This document shows positions 8,115 to 16,627 of a stretch of DNA of 50,354 nt, piece after piece; the stretch's first letter is position 1, and the number at the start of each line of letters is the position of its first letter. The notes beneath the pieces are model-generated. The model had not been told where the DNA came from. It searched no databases and saw nothing but the letters and a program-made list of their open reading frames with translations. Source of the DNA: Acidobacteria bacterium 5-1. GTDB taxonomy: Bacteria; Acidobacteriota; Blastocatellia; Pyrinomonadales; Pyrinomonadaceae. The stretch spans positions 1 through 50,354 of the forward strand of contig MWZA01000169.1 in NCBI GenBank assembly GCA_002050455.1, in the 5' to 3' direction. The position numbers and the translations under genes were made by a program.

Positions 8115-8300
8115 ATGGAAATCGAACATTTTTTTACTTGTCCATATTGTTGGCAGGAAAATTCGATGGTTTTGGATTTATTAATTGACGAACAAAATTA
8201 CACCAAAGACTACGAAGTTTGCTGCTGACCAATTCAAATCAGTTTCGCGGCGGAAAATTTTGAGTTGAAGGAATTTTGGGCTGACAACATTGAGCAATGA
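8115..8300 (+). pseudogene. CPXCG-type cysteine-rich protein gene interrupted by in-frame TGA (codon 38)
   Basis: The frame opens with MEIEHFFTCPYCWQENSM, which is diagnostic for the small CPXCG zinc-ribbon family. It reaches EVCC, then TGA at 8226-8228. The same frame continues without any shift through PIQISFAAENFELKEFWA to a second TGA at 8298-8300. Read through, it gives 61 codons, the usual family length, and its stop overlaps the tlyA start as ATGA, as expected for a coupled gene. The codon after CC is usually Asn or Arg in relatives, so CGA to TGA is the simplest explanation. The alternatives are UGA read-through as selenocysteine (no convincing SECIS loop downstream) or a sequencing error. 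The ORF track misses the gene because each half is too short. Confidence 0.75.
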
Positions 8301-9046
8301 AAAAAGAACGGATTGACAAAATTTTGTTTGAAAAGGGAATTGCCGAATCAGTAACAAAAGCGCAGGCACTTGTTATGTCTGGCGTTGTGCTTATTAATGA
8401 ACAGCGAATTGAAAAACCTTCGGAAACTTTTCCAGTTAATACAAAAATCAGAATTAAAGGTCAAACTGCTGAATCAAAATACGTTGGACGCGGCGGATTA
8501 AAACTTGAAAAAGCGTTGGAAGAATTTCACATTCGCTCAAACGAATATATTTGTCTTGACATTGGTGCTTCAACCGGCGGATTTACCGATTGTCTATTGC
8601 AAAACGGCGCAAAAATAGTTTATGCGGTTGATGTCGGGACAAATCAACTTGTTTGGAAACTTAGAAATAATGCGCGTGTCGAAGTCCGTGAAAATGTTAA
8701 TGCCAGATATTTAAAACCTGAGGATTTTAACGAAAAGTTTGATTTAATTGCAATAGATGTTTCCTTTATTTCTGTGACTAAAATTTTACCGGCACTTATT
8801 TTACTTTTAAAAGATGACGGAAAAATTATTACGCTGATAAAACCTCAGTTTGAAGTTAGGAAAGGTGAAGTCGGCAAAGGCGGAATCGTGCGCGACGAAT
8901 CAAAACATGCAAGCGTCGTTGCGGAAATAAATTCTTTTGCCGAAACTTGCGGCTTGAAAGTTTCTGGCGTAATTGATTCGCCGATTTTGGGCGCGGACGG
9001 TAATAAAGAATTTTTGGCTCTGTATGAAAAATCTACAAGAAGTTAA
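8297..9046 (+). CDS. tlyA: TlyA-family rRNA 2'-O-methyltransferase
   Basis: The product has 249 residues. An N-terminal S4 RNA-binding domain (about 1-65: RIDKILFEKGIAESVTKAQA) is joined by YVGRGGLKLEKAL to an FtsJ-like methyltransferase domain with the SAM-binding LDIGASTGGFTDCLLQ and the later DVSFISVTKILPAL and LIKPQFE motifs. Family members methylate ribose in 16S rRNA helix 44 and/or 23S rRNA helix 69 and are also called hemolysin A. The start overlaps the stop of the CPXCG gene (ATGA), and the 3' end overlaps the DUF5522 gene by 23 nt, so the three are translationally linked. Length is typical. Confidence 0.92.
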   Translation: MKKERIDKILFEKGIAESVTKAQALVMSGVVLINEQRIEKPSETFPVNTKIRIKGQTAESKYVGRGGLKLEKALEEFHIRSNEYICLDIGASTGGFTDCLLQNGAKIVYAVDVGTNQLVWKLRNNARVEVRENVNARYLKPEDFNEKFDLIAIDVSFISVTKILPALILLLKDDGKIITLIKPQFEVRKGEVGKGGIVRDESKHASVVAEINSFAETCGLKVSGVIDSPILGADGNKEFLALYEKSTRS

Positions 9047-9206
9047 GGAAACCGACAAACCAAGATTTGTTGAAGGCGTTGATTATTATTTTGAGAACGG
9101 CTTGATGGTTTTAACCGCCCATTTTCTCAAGAAACGCGGCGATTGTTGTGGGAGCGGTTGTCGTCATTGCCCTTATCCGAAAGATAAAATAGCCGAATCA
9201 AAGTAA
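9024..9206 (+). CDS. DUF5522-type small cysteine-rich protein
   Basis: The 60-residue product has YYFENGLMVLTAHFLKKRG followed by DCCGSGCRHCPYP, the C-terminal cysteine cluster of the DUF5522 family, likely a metal or Fe-S site; the function is unknown. The ORF track begins at 8973 inside tlyA, giving a non-homologous N-terminus. ATG 9024 is the natural family start, so the gene overlaps tlyA by 23 nt. The 3' end overlaps the 3' end of arsR on the opposite strand by 9 nt. Confidence 0.8.
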   Translation: MKNLQEVKETDKPRFVEGVDYYFENGLMVLTAHFLKKRGDCCGSGCRHCPYPKDKIAESK

Positions 9207-9644
9207 AAAAGTTTCCAATTCTTCTTTTGGTTTGGAAGTTATATGCGCTTCAGCAAATGTTTTGGGTGTCGGCGCACGGGCAATCGTTACGGGAACTTCC
9301 ATCGAACAACAAACCGCCGCCAATTTTTCAAAATCGCCGCGCATTTCGTCCTGCGCTTTCAGCCATTCAAGCGTATCCTGTAAAATTTTTTTGGCAAAAG
9401 GATTTTCAGGCATTTCAATTTGGTAGTGCATCCATTTGCCTTCGCGCCGTGCCGAAACAATGCCAGCATTGCGTAGATAAGCAAGATGACGCGAAACTTT
9501 CGGTTGACTTTCGCCTAAGACCTCCGAAAAATAACATACACAAATTTCATCTTCGCGCATCAGATTTAAAAGCCTTAACCGCGTTTTATCCGCCAAAGCC
9601 AAAAATAAGTTTTCCATATCCGCTAAAAAGTTTTTTTCACTCAT
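9198..9644 (-). CDS. arsR: ArsR/SmtB-family arsenic-responsive repressor
   Basis: This 148-residue winged-helix regulator has ALADKTRLRLLNLM, then the metalloid-sensing EICVC in the alpha-3 region, and the recognition helix SQPKVSRHLAYLRNAGIV. The paired cysteines of CVC are the As(III) ligands in classical ArsR. A further CC occurs near residue 111 (AAVCCSMEV), and the C-terminus is longer than usual. It is divergent from arsI with a 117-nt gap containing two dyads, so it very likely represses the arsI-aquaporin-arsC operon until arsenite or methylarsenite binds. An alternative start at M10 would also fit the family. Confidence 0.9.
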   Translation of the reverse strand: MSEKNFLADMENLFLALADKTRLRLLNLMREDEICVCYFSEVLGESQPKVSRHLAYLRNAGIVSARREGKWMHYQIEMPENPFAKKILQDTLEWLKAQDEMRGDFEKLAAVCCSMEVPVTIARAPTPKTFAEAHITSKPKEELETFLL

Positions 9645-9677
9645 ACAAAAAAATTATCACAAAATTGGAATTTTGTC

Positions 9678-9706
9678 TTGACAAAAATGAATATAGAGAA
9701 TACATT
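9678..9706 (+). promoter_or_regulatory. Promoter of the arsI operon
   Basis: TTGACA at 9678-9683, a 17-nt spacer and TACATT at 9701-9706. The -10 box is the left part of a dyad, which allows repression by ArsR. AAGGAG at 9746-9751 is the ribosome binding site for arsI, 10 nt before its ATG. Confidence 0.7.
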
Positions 9707-9734
9707 CGTTTTAATGTATATGCTAAGGCATATA
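9700..9734. promoter_or_regulatory. Probable ArsR operator (two adjacent inverted repeats)
   Basis: Dyad 1 is ATACATT-N6-AATGTAT (9700-9719) over the -10 box. Dyad 2 is TATATGC-N4-GCATATA (9717-9734) just downstream. The ATA-N-TAT style symmetry and position between divergent arsR and arsI fit an ArsR-family operator. Which dyad is bound cannot be told from sequence. Confidence 0.6.
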
Positions 9735-9761
9735 TGAAATTTAATAAGGAGTAAAATAATT

Positions 9762-10340
9762 ATGTCAAAAACGGAAGTCACAACCCTGAAACCGCATATT
9801 TCGTTAAATGTGCAAAATGTCGAAGATAGCGTCAATTTTTACCGCAAACTTTTCGGAATCGAACCGATGAAGTTTATCAAAGGAAACACAACGGTTCATT
9901 CGATTGTGCGCGATAATTTAGGTTTGGAAAGCGAAGAGCCGCGTTTTGGTTACGCCAAATTCGACGTGCAAAATCCGCCATTAAATTTCGTTTTGAACGA
10001 AGTTTCTTACAGTCAAGGCGGAACGCTTTCGCATCTCGGAATACAGGTTGAATCAACCGAAGATGTTCTAAAAATTCGTGAAAGATGGCTTGCCGAAGGA
10101 CTTTTGACGGTTGACGAAATGAAAGTTGACTGTTGCTACGCTCTGCAAAATAAAACTTGGGCGCGAGACCCCGACGGCAACGAATGGGAAGTTTTCGTAG
10201 TTTTAGAAAATACCGAAGCAAGAAACACTTGTACTTGCGGCGAAAAAGTTGAGCATCAGGAATTGTCAACTTCAGGTTGTTGCACGGAAACCGACAAGAC
10301 GGTTAGCATCAATCGCGAAACTCAAAAATCTTGTTGTTAA
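9762..10340 (+). CDS. arsI: ArsI-type C-As lyase (VOC dioxygenase superfamily)
   Basis: This 192-residue member of the vicinal-oxygen-chelate superfamily matches ArsI/CadI. ArsI uses Fe(II) and O2 to break the C-As bond of methylarsenite or trivalent aromatic arsenicals, giving As(III). The metal ligands are visible as H12 (PHISLNV), H91 (LSHLGIQ) and E143 (NEWEVFVV). The substrate-binding vicinal cysteine pair is C124-C125 in KVDCCYALQNK, and ARDPDGNEWEVF is the family signature. The last 40 residues add CTCG, GCC and a terminal CC, so the tail could bind extra metalloid. It is the first gene of the ars operon under the divergent ArsR. Confidence 0.9.
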   Translation: MSKTEVTTLKPHISLNVQNVEDSVNFYRKLFGIEPMKFIKGNTTVHSIVRDNLGLESEEPRFGYAKFDVQNPPLNFVLNEVSYSQGGTLSHLGIQVESTEDVLKIRERWLAEGLLTVDEMKVDCCYALQNKTWARDPDGNEWEVFVVLENTEARNTCTCGEKVEHQELSTSGCCTETDKTVSINRETQKSCC

Positions 10341-10436
10341 TTTGAAGAAAAAATGCAGGAAAAATCATTTTTTACTTTGGCGGTTCACGCGGACAAGCGA
10401 AGTAATAAAGGATTTGACAAATTCGCTAAAGCAGAT

Positions 10437-11105
10437 ATGAATTTAACTCGAAAACTGGCGGCGGAATTTATTGGCACGGCATTTTTGTTGGCGATTGTTG
10501 TTGGTTCGGGCATAATGGGCGAAAATCTTTCGGGCGGAAATGTCGCCATTGCTTTGCTTGCCAATACAATTGCGACGGGCGCAGGATTGGCTTTTTTAAT
10601 TTTGAGTTTTGCTGATATTTCGGGCGCACATTTTAATCCGGTTGTAACTTTAACCGAAGCGTTTCGCGGAAATCTGAGTTGGCGTGAAAGTGCGCTGTAT
10701 ATTTTTTGGCAAATTGCGGGCGCGTTTTTCGGTGTCGGAATTGCAAATTTGATGTTTGATTTGCCAATCTATTTTGCTTCAACCAAAGCCAGAGTCGGAA
10801 ATTCGCAGTTTTTAAGTGAGTTTGTCGCCACATTCGGACTAATTATGGTGATTCAAACAGGCGTAAAGTTTCGTCCGAATCTGGTTTTTTTGATGGTTGC
10901 GACATATATCACGGCAGCTTATTGGTTCACGGCTTCGACATCTTTTGCAAATCCGGCGGTTACTTTGGCGCGTTCGGTTTCCGACACATTTGCGGGAATA
11001 AATCCAAATAATGTTCCGATGTTTTTACTCGCGCAGATTTTAGGCGCGTTTGCGGCAACCTTTGTTTTTAGATGGCTTTTGAAGGAAGAAAAAGAAAATG
11101 TCTGA
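10437..11105 (+). CDS. Aquaporin/aquaglyceroporin of an arsenic operon
   Basis: This 222-residue MIP-family channel has about six helices and two half-helices. The pore motifs are GAHFNPVVTL (NPV instead of the first NPA) and FANPAVTLAR (second NPA with the pore arginine). In ars operons such channels let arsenite leave the cell, as described for AqpS of Sinorhizobium; that role is inferred from context. The ORF track starts at 10353, but the 28 extra residues are hydrophilic and unlike the family, whereas MNLTRKLAAEFIG is a normal aquaporin N-terminus. Neither start has a good ribosome binding site. It overlaps arsC by 8 nt. There is no ArsB or Acr3 pump nearby. Confidence 0.85.
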   Translation: MNLTRKLAAEFIGTAFLLAIVVGSGIMGENLSGGNVAIALLANTIATGAGLAFLILSFADISGAHFNPVVTLTEAFRGNLSWRESALYIFWQIAGAFFGVGIANLMFDLPIYFASTKARVGNSQFLSEFVATFGLIMVIQTGVKFRPNLVFLMVATYITAAYWFTASTSFANPAVTLARSVSDTFAGINPNNVPMFLLAQILGAFAATFVFRWLLKEEKENV

Positions 11106-11523
11106 AAAAATTTTGATTTTATGCACGGGAAATTCGGCGCGTAGCCAAATGGCAGAAGGATTGTTAAAATACATCGGTCAAAGCAAATATGAAATTTTTA
11201 GCGCGGGAACAAGACCGAGTGTTGTGCGCCCTGAAGCAATAAAAGTCCTACGGGAAATCGGGATTGATATTTCAAATAATCAGTCAAAATCAGTTGATGA
11301 GTTTGTCAATGAAGAAATTGATTATGTTTTGACGGTTTGCGACAACGCGCAGGAAAATTGCCCGTATTTCCCTACTAAAACGAGACTTATTCATCATTCT
11401 TTTGCAGACCCGGCGGAAGTTGAAGGCGGCGAAGAGACACGGCTGGCGGCATTTCGCCGGGTGCGAGATGAAATCAAAGAATATCTCAAAAATGATTTTG
11501 TCAAAACCATCAATGCGGAATAA
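11098..11523 (+). CDS. arsC: Arsenate reductase ArsC, low-molecular-weight phosphatase type
   Basis: This 141-residue enzyme reduces arsenate to arsenite with thioredoxin-linked cysteines. The P-loop ILCTGNSARSQMAE provides the nucleophilic cysteine (C9), and VCDNAQENCPYFP provides the two resolving cysteines used in the thioredoxin-type cascade. HHSFADPAE holds the general-acid aspartate. The start overlaps the aquaporin gene by 8 nt, so the two are coupled: arsenite made here could leave through the channel. Length is typical. Confidence 0.93.
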   Translation: MSEKILILCTGNSARSQMAEGLLKYIGQSKYEIFSAGTRPSVVRPEAIKVLREIGIDISNNQSKSVDEFVNEEIDYVLTVCDNAQENCPYFPTKTRLIHHSFADPAEVEGGEETRLAAFRRVRDEIKEYLKNDFVKTINAE

Positions 11524-11847
11524 AATCTCACAAAAACAAATTCCAAATCTAAAATTTCAAATGACAAACATTCGCAGGAATGTTTAAAGAATTTAAGTGG
11601 AATTTTGCCCGTGTCTTTATATTCAGTAGGACTTAGTTTTGCAAAAGCTCTCATGAAGAAAAGGCGCAAAGACACACTCGACTCGTCGTGCGTGTTTCCG
11701 CATTTTTACGATTAACGGTTTCCTTTGACCGCTCAAAGCGCAGAGAGAAAGTCTTCATTTTCAGGTAAATCACATTATCCGCAAACACATCTTGTTACAA
11801 TTCGGTTAATCTTTTATACTTTTGCACTTATCGGAGGACAATTATCA

Positions 11848-13164
11848 ATGGTTGAAAAAGGAGTGGAAATTGCACCGGCAAGCGGCAAACTCGGCATACT
11901 GCTGGTCGGACTCGGCGCGGTCAGCACGACATTTGTCGCAGGCGTAGAAGCAATTCGCAAAGGAGAGTCAAAACCAATCGGCTCTTTGACACAGATGGGA
12001 ACGATTCGTTTGGGCAAACGGACGGAAAATCGCGTTCCGCTCATTAAAGATTTCGTGCCGCTCGCCGGTTTGGATGGCATCGTGTTTGGCGCGTGGGACA
12101 TTTTTTCTGATTCGGCTTACGAAGCCGCGCTTCACTGCGGAGTTTTGGAAAAAGCCTTGGTTGAAGATTTACGTGAACAACTCGAATCTTTAAAGCCGAT
12201 GCGAGCCGTGTTTTCACAAAATTATGTTAAGCGTTTAAACGGCGAAAACGTCAAAACAGGCAAGAACAAAATGGAACTTGCCGAACAGCTGATTGCCGAT
12301 ATCGCTAATTTTAAGGAAGAAAAAAATTGCGACAGATTAGTAATAATTTGGGCGGCTTCGACAGAGATTTTTCTTGAACAATCGGAAGTTCATCAAACCA
12401 TCGAAGCGTTTGAAAAAGGTTTGTATGACGACGACGAGCGTATCGCGCCTTCGATGATTTATGCTTATGCCGCGCTTAAATCGGGCGTTCCGTTTGCCAA
12501 CGGCGCACCGAATCTGTCGTGCGACATTCCCGCTTTGACAAAACTTGCCGAAGACAACAATGTGCCGATTTGCGGCAAAGATTTCAAAACCGGACAAACC
12601 TTGATGAAAACCATCCTCGCACCCGGTTTGAAATCTAGAATGCTCGGACTCGACGGCTGGTATTCGACAAATATCTTGGGCAACCGCGACGGCGAAGTTC
12701 TCGACGACCCCGAATCTTTCAAAACAAAAGAAGAAAGCAAGTTATCAGTTTTAGAACATATTTTGCAGCCGGAAGTTTATCCCGATTTATACGATAATTT
12801 CTCGCACGTCGTCCGCATCAATTATTATCCGCCGCGTGGCGACAACAAGGAAGGCTGGGACAGCATAGATATTTTCGGCTGGCTCGGTTACAAAATGCAG
12901 ATAAAAATTGATTTTATGTGCCGCGATTCAATCCTTGCCGCGCCGCTCGCGCTTGATTTGGCATTGTTTTTGGATTTAGCCCAACGCGCCGGAATGAAAG
13001 GCGTGCAGGAATGGCTCTCGTTTTATTTCAAAGCCCCGCAAACCGCACCTGAACTTTATCCCGAACACGATTTATTTATTCAACTGATGAAACTAAAAAA
13101 CACTCTACGGCATCTGCAAGGCGAAGATTTAATTACGCATTTAGGACTTGAGTATTATGATTAA
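11848..13164 (+). CDS. ino1: Inositol-3-phosphate synthase
   Basis: This 438-residue enzyme converts glucose 6-phosphate to 1D-myo-inositol 3-phosphate with bound NAD. The Rossmann motif GILLVGLGAVSTTFVAG is at the N-terminus. The catalytic core shows CGKDFKTGQTLMKT and LGLDGWYSTNILGN, and DSIDIFGWLGYKMQIKIDFMCRDS near 370 is family-specific. The ORF track starts at TTG 11725, but ATG 11848 has CGGAGGAC 10 nt upstream and begins directly before the NAD fold. Inositol may be used for phosphoinositide lipids or solutes. A DedA protein lies 3.5 kb away, but no inositol lipid gene is in the window. Confidence 0.92.
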   Translation: MVEKGVEIAPASGKLGILLVGLGAVSTTFVAGVEAIRKGESKPIGSLTQMGTIRLGKRTENRVPLIKDFVPLAGLDGIVFGAWDIFSDSAYEAALHCGVLEKALVEDLREQLESLKPMRAVFSQNYVKRLNGENVKTGKNKMELAEQLIADIANFKEEKNCDRLVIIWAASTEIFLEQSEVHQTIEAFEKGLYDDDERIAPSMIYAYAALKSGVPFANGAPNLSCDIPALTKLAEDNNVPICGKDFKTGQTLMKTILAPGLKSRMLGLDGWYSTNILGNRDGEVLDDPESFKTKEESKLSVLEHILQPEVYPDLYDNFSHVVRINYYPPRGDNKEGWDSIDIFGWLGYKMQIKIDFMCRDSILAAPLALDLALFLDLAQRAGMKGVQEWLSFYFKAPQTAPELYPEHDLFIQLMKLKNTLRHLQGEDLITHLGLEYYD

Positions 13165-13218
13165 TTTAACTTTGCTTCTACTTAAATGAAGACTGTGCAT
13201 AAATCAAGAATATTTCAT

Positions 13219-13287
13219 CGCAGAGAATCACAGAGTAGGCACAGAGACAGATTAAAACTCCGTGTCTGCTCCATGTCTTCTATGGTG
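13219..13287. repeat. Short-period (about 10 nt) intergenic repeat
   Basis: CGCAGAGAATCACAGAGTAG and GCACAGAGACAG are degenerate units of about 10 nt, followed after a short gap by opposite-polarity units (CCGTGTCTGCTCCATGTC). The units resemble those at 20541-20577. It lies between convergent ino1 and the helicase gene. Confidence 0.4.
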
Positions 13288-13360
13288 AAAAAACTGCCGG
13301 TAAAACACACAACATTAATTTATACAGCCTTTATTTAATTATTAGCCTTTCAGTGAAATA

Positions 13361-15433
13361 TTAATTGATAAAATCCGGCTTTTTCTCATCAAGCAAATTT
13401 ATAGGCGCATCAAATTGCGGCGTGTCTTCTTCCAAATTCCAAACCTCGAACAGTGCGGGCGGAACTTCCATAATATAACGTGAAGGTTTTTGCAGAACGG
13501 TTTGGCGGTTGTAATCCGTAATCATCAAAGGATAAGTCAGATAAAGTTCGTCTTTGGCGCGGGTTAGAGCGACATACCACAAACGGCGTTCTTCTTCTTC
13601 GCTGTCAATTTCATTCAAACTACGGGGTGAAGGAAATTTGCCTTCCGCCGCCCAAATTAAAAAGACTGCTTTCCATTCCAAGCCTTTTGCTTGATGAATG
13701 CTCGTTAATGTTAAAAGTTCGTCTTCTTCGCCGCCTTCCGCGACATCTTCACCGACAATTGCCTGCGGCGAGCCGAATCTTTCCGTCGAAAGCAAGGCTA
13801 GTTCGGAGAGAAAACTTTCGGTCGAGTCATATTTTGAAGCGTAAAGCGCGAGTTGGCGCAAATCTTCGGTTCGGGCTTCGGCGTTCTCAAAAGTTTCCTG
13901 CAAATGCTGTTCGTAGCCGCTCGTCAAAATCAGTTCGATTTGTTTGGCGGGATTATTGCGATTTGCGTCTGAAACAAGATTTTCAAGCAAATCAACAAAC
14001 GAAGTCCAAGCATTTGAACTGCGCGGTTTGTATTGAAAATCTTCTCGTCTGACAAGCGCAAATGGATTTTCGGCATAAGCAATTGATTCAAAAATCTTGT
14101 TCGCCGTCGCGCTGCCGACGCTCGGAACCATTTTCAAAATGCGTTTCCAAGCCAGTTCGTCACGCGGGTTGACAATGATTCTCAAGTAGGAAACAACGTC
14201 CTTAATATGCGCTTGTTCAAAAAATCTCACGCCCGATTGAATGCGATATGGAATGTTGCGACGCGTTAATTCAAGCTGCAATTCCAAGGAATGATAATGT
14301 GAACGATACAGAACCGCGATGTCTTCAAGGCTCGTGCCTTCATCTCTTAATTCCAAAATTCTTGACGCGATAAACGCCGATTGCTGTTCGACATCGGAAC
14401 ACGGAACGAGCGCGGGCGCAAAGCCTTTCGGTTTTTTCACGGCTTCGAGAGTTTTCGGAAACTGCTTGCGGTTACAGGCAATTGAAACATTCGCCAGAGC
14501 GAGAATTTCCGGCGTGCTTCGGTAATTTAGTTCAAGTTTATAAATTTCGGAATTCGGATAACGCTTGGGAAATTCGTAAATATTTGTAAATTCCGCGCCG
14601 CGCCACGCAAAGATTGATTGCGCATCGTCGCCGACAACCATCACGTTTTTATGTTTGACCGCAAGTAAATCTATAATTTCGGCTTGCAGTCGGTTCGTGT
14701 CCTGATATTCGTCAACCAGAATATGTTGAAACTGTTCGGCATAAACGGCGGCGATGTCGGGTTTTTCGATTAAAAGCCGCTTCCAATTTAGCAGCAAATC
14801 GTCATAATCCATTACGTTGCGTTCTCGTTTGCGCTCCATATAAATCGCATCAATGCGTTTGATTTGCTGCGTTAGCAACTCAAAATACGGATATTTTTTG
14901 ATAATCACATCTTCAATCGACTTGTCCGTATTGTTCGCGTAAGAAATAATGTCTTGGACGATTTGCGGTTTCGGAAAACGCTTTGCCTTTGTATCAATTC
15001 CCGCTTCGTCAATACAGACACTGATAAAATCCCGCGCATCTTCCGCGTCTAAAATCGAATAATTTGAATCAAAGCCAATTGAAACGGCGTGTCGGCGCAA
15101 AATCAAATTGGCGATGCGGTGAAATGTTCCGCCCCAAATTCGATGGACGTTTTGGCTGCCGGTTAAAAGTTCGACGCGCTTGAGCATTTCTCGTGCGGCG
15201 CGGTTGGTAAATGTTGCAAGTAAAATTCTCTGCGGCGAGATGCCTTGTTCGATAAGGTAAGCAACGCGGTAAGTTATCGTGCGCGTTTTGCCCGTTCCCG
15301 CGCCGGCGACGACCAACATCGCGTTTGGTTTCGCGGTAACGACGCGAAATTGTTCCTCGTTTAATTCTTCGCGGTAACGAGTTAATTTTTCCGGCAAACC
15401 GCTTTGGTCGCGTTTGAGAATATATTTTTTCAT
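13361..15433 (-). CDS. UvrD/PcrA-type ATP-dependent DNA helicase
   Basis: This 690-residue superfamily 1A helicase is complete. Motifs in order are Walker A AGAGTGKTRT (43-50), motif Ia LLATFTNRAAREML, motif Ic GTFHRIA, Walker B ILVDEYQDTN, motif III VVGDDAQSIFAWRGAE, motif IV LELNYRST, motif V TLTSIHQAKGLEWKAVF and motif VI LWYVALTRAKDELYLTYP. Members unwind DNA 3' to 5' in excision repair, mismatch repair and removal of RecA filaments. The length suits UvrD, PcrA or Rep, and I cannot choose between them. It is monocistronic between convergent ino1 and the GHMP kinase gene. Confidence 0.92.
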   Translation of the reverse strand: MKKYILKRDQSGLPEKLTRYREELNEEQFRVVTAKPNAMLVVAGAGTGKTRTITYRVAYLIEQGISPQRILLATFTNRAAREMLKRVELLTGSQNVHRIWGGTFHRIANLILRRHAVSIGFDSNYSILDAEDARDFISVCIDEAGIDTKAKRFPKPQIVQDIISYANNTDKSIEDVIIKKYPYFELLTQQIKRIDAIYMERKRERNVMDYDDLLLNWKRLLIEKPDIAAVYAEQFQHILVDEYQDTNRLQAEIIDLLAVKHKNVMVVGDDAQSIFAWRGAEFTNIYEFPKRYPNSEIYKLELNYRSTPEILALANVSIACNRKQFPKTLEAVKKPKGFAPALVPCSDVEQQSAFIASRILELRDEGTSLEDIAVLYRSHYHSLELQLELTRRNIPYRIQSGVRFFEQAHIKDVVSYLRIIVNPRDELAWKRILKMVPSVGSATANKIFESIAYAENPFALVRREDFQYKPRSSNAWTSFVDLLENLVSDANRNNPAKQIELILTSGYEQHLQETFENAEARTEDLRQLALYASKYDSTESFLSELALLSTERFGSPQAIVGEDVAEGGEEDELLTLTSIHQAKGLEWKAVFLIWAAEGKFPSPRSLNEIDSEEEERRLWYVALTRAKDELYLTYPLMITDYNRQTVLQKPSRYIMEVPPALFEVWNLEEDTPQFDAPINLLDEKKPDFIN

Positions 15434-15566
15434 TCAGCGAGTATTTTACTTCGATGAGTGTTCATCAACCAAGTGAAAAAGTTTCCACAAACTTATAAGT
15501 TTTTGCATTTGTTTTGAAACTTTGACACTAATCACTGACGCGAGCGCAAAACAGTTTTTGAAGCAG

Positions 15567-16574
15567 CTATAATTCTTTGACAGTCAAGCCTTCTTTGCAC
15601 AAATTCCACTGCAAAACTTCCGCCTCAAGTTCTTTGGCTAATACTTTTTCGACATCATTTTTACGACCTTCTTCGCAAAAGAAAGCGATGCAGCCGCCGC
15701 CGCCTGCGCCGCAAACTTTGGTTGCAATCGCGCCATTGTTTTCGGCTTTTTTAATCAGCAAATTCATTTGCGGAGTTGTGATATTCGGCGACAGACTTTT
15801 GCGTTGCGGATGAGCAGCTTTCAGAATTTCACCTGTTTTTATCCAATCGTTTGCCAGAAGCGCTTCGCGCAAATTGAGCGACGTATCACGAATGCCTTCG
15901 AAAACTACAAATGTTTTTACGTCGCCGTCAATGTGGCGTTTGGTGATTTCCCAGTTATTTGTGCCGGAATTGCGCGGCTCGCCCGTGTAACAAACAACGA
16001 TTCTTTCTTCGAGCGTCTTTGTGTCAAAGTCCAACGCTTCGCGCTCAATGCCGTCGGAACGAAAATGAATACACGCCGCACCGCCGTATTGGGCGGAATA
16101 ATAATCTTGAAAACCAGCCGGAACTTTGATAACTTGCGTTTCGACGTTTGCCGCAATCGGTATAAATTTGTCGGGCGTGTAGCGGTTGCCGACCAGACGA
16201 TTTAACGCGCCGATGCAGGCGATGTTCAGCGTCGAAGAACCTCCAAGCCCTGCGCCTGCCGGTGCTTCCGATTTGGTTGTTATGGTAAATCCGACCTCGG
16301 GCTTGAAAAAATAAACGAGTTTCGAGAGCAGTTCCAGACGCAGTTCGTCTTTTAGCTGGCTGATTTTACCGAGCGAAGTTTCAAACTTTTCGGCACGGTC
16401 GATTGATTCAATGACGATTTTATCGTCGTCGCGCGTTTCAATCCGACAGTGTGCCATTAAATCAACGGCAAAATTTACGGTCGCCGCGTCTTCGTGAAAC
16501 AAAAAAAGCGGCGGAATGTCAATTGTTCCGCCGGCTAAATCAACTCTGGTCGGGGCGCACGATTCGATTATCAT
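15567..16574 (-). CDS. GHMP-family sugar kinase (heptose-7-phosphate-kinase-like)
   Basis: The product has 335 residues. The N-terminal motif SCAPTRVDLAGGTIDIPP, the ATP loop EAPAGAGLGGSSTLNIA (about 107-123) and the C-terminal motif KVCGAGGGGCIAFF define a GHMP kinase. RVDLAGGTID resembles the sugar-binding start of D-glycero-D-manno-heptose 7-phosphate kinases and fucokinase-type relatives more than galactokinase. The substrate is probably a phosphorylated sugar for surface polysaccharide, but no other such genes are nearby. It is followed closely by the DedA gene upstream on the same strand (53-nt gap), so the two may share a transcript. Confidence 0.8.
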   Translation of the reverse strand: MIIESCAPTRVDLAGGTIDIPPLFLFHEDAATVNFAVDLMAHCRIETRDDDKIVIESIDRAEKFETSLGKISQLKDELRLELLSKLVYFFKPEVGFTITTKSEAPAGAGLGGSSTLNIACIGALNRLVGNRYTPDKFIPIAANVETQVIKVPAGFQDYYSAQYGGAACIHFRSDGIEREALDFDTKTLEERIVVCYTGEPRNSGTNNWEITKRHIDGDVKTFVVFEGIRDTSLNLREALLANDWIKTGEILKAAHPQRKSLSPNITTPQMNLLIKKAENNGAIATKVCGAGGGGCIAFFCEEGRKNDVEKVLAKELEAEVLQWNLCKEGLTVKEL

Positions 16575-16627
16575 AAATTTTTCGGTTTTTAGTCTTGGAT
16601 TTTCGGTACTCGGAAGATTGCAGCCCG

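Noticed and set aside
8226-8275. SECIS element after the in-frame TGA
   Set aside because: Only a 4-bp stem is available and the loop lacks the usual bacterial GGU-type apex; it is not enough to claim selenocysteine.
13627-14052. Plus-strand ORF of 141 aa inside the helicase gene
   Set aside because: It is antisense to conserved helicase motifs and has a composition unlike the neighbouring proteins.
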